A DNA stretch of 8,967 nucleotides, from positions 1-8,967 of the forward strand of contig JAPPBZ010000298.1 of NCBI GenBank assembly GCA_026702635.1, written 5' to 3'. The position numbers and the translations under genes are program-made. Every line of letters begins with the position of its first letter. Within the stretch, counting starts at the first letter, position 1. Origin of the DNA: Bacteroidota bacterium (lineage in GTDB: Bacteria; Bacteroidota; Rhodothermia; Rhodothermales; Bin80). Positions 7,822 to 8,967 of this stretch are shown here, piece by piece. The notes under the pieces are model-generated. The model did no database searches, was not told the origin of the DNA, and worked only from the letters and a program-made list of their open reading frames with translations.

Positions 7822-8190
7822 ATGAACGAAGTGGATAAAGCTGGAATTGAGGGGGATAAGACAGGATGGACTCCAATTGCATCCGTTCCGGTCCATTAAA
7901 CCGTTCTGAGCAGAGTCAGATTCAAAATTGCAATTAGGGATACGATAGACGTATACCACCGAGATACCGAACGTCTATTAGGTGTTCAATCTTATTCCGT
8001 GCCGCGATCTGGAATTGACGATGTCCCCATCTGCAAGGGGCGCAATGTTTTGCACCAAGCAACCAGATTAGAACCACCAAATTTGCTGCTGGGTTTTTCA
8101 AATTTTCGTGCGAGACCGCGGATGAAATCCGAAATCAGAAACATAATCCCCGCGGTTTTGGAGGGCAAAAACCCATTTGAGCAATCTTAA
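7822..8190 (+). pseudogene. Stop-interrupted reading frame, possible decayed gene of unknown function
   Basis: One plus-strand frame runs from ATG 7822 to TAA 8188-8190 with a single in-frame stop (TAA 7897-7899). That is 123 codons with one internal stop where about six would be expected by chance. A weak AGGT lies 6 bases before the ATG. The first part encodes 25 residues (starting MNEVDKAGIE); the second is open for 96 codons but its first standard start is GTG 7999, giving a 63-residue product ending EGKNPFEQS. I recognise no family. The same frame has only two further stops (8248-8250 and 8383-8385) before the inverted repeat at 8387, so debris may continue to there. It could also be chance openness, or a short real gene starting at GTG 7999. 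Confidence 0.25.
7945..7978. repeat. Perfect 8-bp inverted repeat with 18-base loop
   Basis: ATAGACGT (7945-7952) and ACGTCTAT (7971-7978) are exact reverse complements. The 18 bases between include ATACC twice (7953-7957 and 7964-7968). It overlaps the interrupted frame, so it may be a chance dyad, a protein-binding site or an RNA hairpin; nothing else in the sequence decides this. Confidence 0.35.
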
Positions 8191-8195
8191 GAGGC

Positions 8196-8211
8196 CCTGA
8201 TTTCGATCAGG
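8196..8211 (+). terminator. Hairpin with UUCG tetraloop, possible terminator
   Basis: CCTGAT, TTCG, ATCAGG forms a perfect 6-bp stem closed by a UUCG loop, a tetraloop sequence known to stabilise RNA hairpins. It starts 5 bases after the TAA that ends the interrupted frame at 8190, where a terminator would be expected. Only GTTT follows on this strand, so the T-run is poor and strong intrinsic termination is not shown. Confidence 0.35.
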
Positions 8212-8386
8212 AGCGTTTATGGTAGAGAGGGTTCTCCACTGAAATCATAACGCATTGCGGGCTACTTCAGGCGGACCCTGCAACGAGAAAAAACGATCCA
8301 ACTTCCTGTAATTGTAAAGTTTTTTCGTGAAGTTCCCAAAATTGCAAAATTCAATGTGCGACCGTACATTTGGCGCGTTAGTTAAC

Positions 8387-8406
8387 TGAGGCTTTTGCAA
8401 AACTCC
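8387..8406 (+). repeat. Left arm of the 20-base inverted repeat
   Basis: The arm reads TGAGGCTTTTGCAAAACTCC. It pairs with 8680-8699 at 17 of 20 positions; mismatches are at arm positions 5, 8 and 17. Its inner part, TTGCAAAA, also occurs 53 bases upstream within TTGCAAAATTC at 8342-8352. Confidence 0.6.
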
Positions 8407-8448
8407 TCCGGAGATAAAATTTATCATGAATTAACAGTAATATAACAC

Positions 8449-8464
8449 ATATTATTCATAATAT
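8449..8464. promoter_or_regulatory. Perfect AT-rich dyad, possible operator
   Basis: ATATTAT and ATAATAT are exact reverse complements separated by TC, in the most AT-rich part of the window. The 16-base size and tight spacing suit a binding site for a dimeric regulator; the AT-richness also makes a chance dyad more likely. It is about 260 bases upstream of the small secreted protein gene. Confidence 0.25.
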
Positions 8465-8481
8465 AGCAGATAAAGAACAAC

Positions 8482-8496
8482 ATTGTTGCAAACAAT
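8482..8496. repeat. Perfect 6-bp inverted repeat with 3-base loop
   Basis: ATTGTT, GCA, AACAAT forms a compact dyad 17 bases after the previous one. A related word occurs again at 8505-8514 (TGTTGCTAAA, compared with TTGTTGCAAA at 8483-8492), about 22 bases on. It could be a hairpin or part of a protein-binding region; low support. Confidence 0.3.
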
Positions 8497-8550
8497 ACTA
8501 GAGATGTTGCTAAATTTGATGAAAATTCCTGTAAGTGGCGACCTGCTGGC

Positions 8551-8613
8551 TAGACAATATTCGCAGGGTGAGTGCTGTGGGCCTGTACGCCCGAAGTATA
8601 AAGTAGTTGTCTA
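8551..8613. other. Possible structured RNA segment with nested stems
   Basis: TAGACAA (8551-8557) pairs exactly with TTGTCTA (8607-8613). Inside lies a second small stem, GGGC (8579-8582) with GCCC (8589-8592) around a 6-base loop. The large unpaired internal parts make the fold weak by eye. It does not match any RNA family that I recognise and lies inside the 8387-8699 segment. Confidence 0.15.
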
Positions 8614-8679
8614 AGGCTGGAAGCTGTGCTTTAATGCTCATGGGGTTCTATTTGTGATCCGCCCCCGGTTTTAGATTTT

Positions 8680-8699
8680 GGAATTTTGCAAGAGACTCA
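8680..8699 (-). repeat. Right arm of the 20-base inverted repeat
   Basis: On the minus strand the arm reads TGAGTCTCTTGCAAAATTCC, matching the left arm at 17 of 20 positions. Being 24 bases from the downstream start codon, it could affect expression of the small secreted protein gene, but no clear promoter is visible there. Confidence 0.6.
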
Positions 8700-8723
8700 A
8701 GCTTAAACTGACTTTATATTTTG

Positions 8724-8960
8724 ATGAAAAAACTGCTTAGTTTGACCGCCGTGTGCATGTTTCTGTTTTTTGGGAGTATTCTTCCTGCACAAGCCCAAAC
8801 CATCTCATGCTTTACACATGAGGCTATTACCTATGTTACGTATGATGAAGATACGGATAGCTGGGACATGGTAGTCTTTGATCGATCCACCAAGAAAATT
8901 CACAGATTCAAGGGTGAAGGACGTTGGACCGGCTCCATATGCAATCGAAAACTGGAATAG
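8724..8960 (+). CDS. Small secreted protein of unknown function
   Basis: A 78-residue protein with a textbook signal peptide: basic start MKKLL, hydrophobic core to about residue 20, and signal peptidase I site AQA before Gln25. The mature part would be about 54 residues, exported to the periplasm or outside. It contains two Cys (29 and 73) near its ends, which could form a disulphide closing the chain, and alternating hydrophobic/polar segments (AITYVTYDEDTDSWDMVVFD, KKIHRFKGEGRW) that suggest a small beta-sheet fold. I chose ATG 8724 over the TTG at 8721 because it is the better start codon. No ribosome site is visible; the preceding bases are AT-rich. I do not recognise the family. It stands alone after the non-coding region, so context gives no function. 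The signal peptide makes a real gene likely. Confidence 0.75.
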   Translation: MKKLLSLTAVCMFLFFGSILPAQAQTISCFTHEAITYVTYDEDTDSWDMVVFDRSTKKIHRFKGEGRWTGSICNRKLE

Positions 8961-8967
8961 TGTGGGT

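Larger units (their letters stand above)
8387..8699. mobile_element. Possible non-autonomous element (MITE-like or insertion-sequence remnant) bounded by imperfect inverted repeats
   Basis: The 313-base segment is bounded by 20-base inverted repeats that match at 17 positions, reading inward from TGAG at each end. The TGAG-x-CT-x-TTGCAAAA pattern resembles ends I recall from some IS5-type elements; this is memory, not a search result. The interior holds no transposase and no sizeable ORF, as expected for a non-autonomous element. I do not see a clear target-site duplication beside the ends (left flank TTAAC, right flank AGCTT), which weakens the case or means the element is old. The right repeat ends 24 bases before the start codon of the small secreted protein gene. 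Confidence 0.35.
7753..8723. other. 971-base region with no confident gene
   Basis: Between the start of mpl and the small secreted protein gene I see no convincing intact gene, no tRNA and no CRISPR array. The region contains a stop-interrupted plus-strand frame (7822-8190), a UUCG-loop hairpin (8196-8211), an inverted-repeat-bounded segment (8387-8699) and several perfect dyads, listed separately. The stretch around 8410-8480 is very AT-rich compared with the flanking genes. The promoter of mpl should lie in its left part, but I could not identify convincing -35/-10 boxes. Confidence 0.6.

Noticed and set aside
8245..8427. 60-codon minus-strand frame crossing the left inverted-repeat arm
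   Set aside because: Short, no known motif, no ribosome site, and overlaps the equally open plus-strand frame; one or both are chance.
8540..8640. Integron attC site or tRNA
   Set aside because: No GTTRRRY/RYYYAAC core pair in the right arrangement and no cloverleaf or T-loop sequence could be found.
8686..8723. Promoter for the small secreted protein (TTGCAA and TTTATA)
   Set aside because: The spacing between the boxes is about 21 bases and the second box sits only 5 bases before the start codon, so it is not a convincing sigma-70 promoter.

Overview
This 8,967-base window comes from a Gram-negative bacterium. The support is an Mpl murein-recycling ligase, a System I (Ccm-type) cytochrome c maturation protein CcmF, and an ABC transporter with a periplasmic or lipid-anchored binding protein. 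Shine-Dalgarno sequences are weak or absent before most genes. With the permease architecture, this loosely suggests a Bacteroidota/Rhodothermota-like lineage, but the phylum is a guess and no 16S or other marker is present.

Positions 1-3876 (+ strand) hold a compact metal-uptake operon, troA-troB-troC-troD: binding protein, ATPase and two membrane permeases. The first three genes are tightly packed and the last two overlap as ATGA. troA begins before the window, so its promoter and any metal-responsive operator are not visible. The striking feature is that both permeases carry a cytoplasmic C-terminal tail of about 80 residues that resembles a DtxR/MntR-type winged helix. This recalls the chlamydial YtgC-YtgR fusion, but here it occurs on both permeases and without the separate dimerisation/metal-binding domain of DtxR proteins.

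Positions 3916-7752 (- strand) hold a two-gene unit transcribed convergently to tro: mpl (recycling of murein tripeptide) followed directly by ccmF (haem ligation to apocytochrome c). The mpl stop and ccmF start abut exactly (TAAATG), suggesting translational coupling. The tro and mpl-ccmF units meet tail to tail across 39 bases.

Positions 7753-8723 are a gap of almost 1 kb with no confident gene. It holds a plus-strand reading frame (7822-8190) interrupted by one in-frame stop, probably gene debris. It also holds a perfect UUCG-loop hairpin just after that frame, several perfect inverted repeats, and a 313-base segment (8387-8699) bounded by 17/20-matching inverted repeats that resemble insertion-sequence ends.

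Positions 8724-8960 encode a 78-residue secreted protein of unknown function with a clear signal peptide and two cysteines in the mature part. The best candidates for something new are the doubled permease/winged-helix fusion and the inverted-repeat segment beside the small secreted protein gene.
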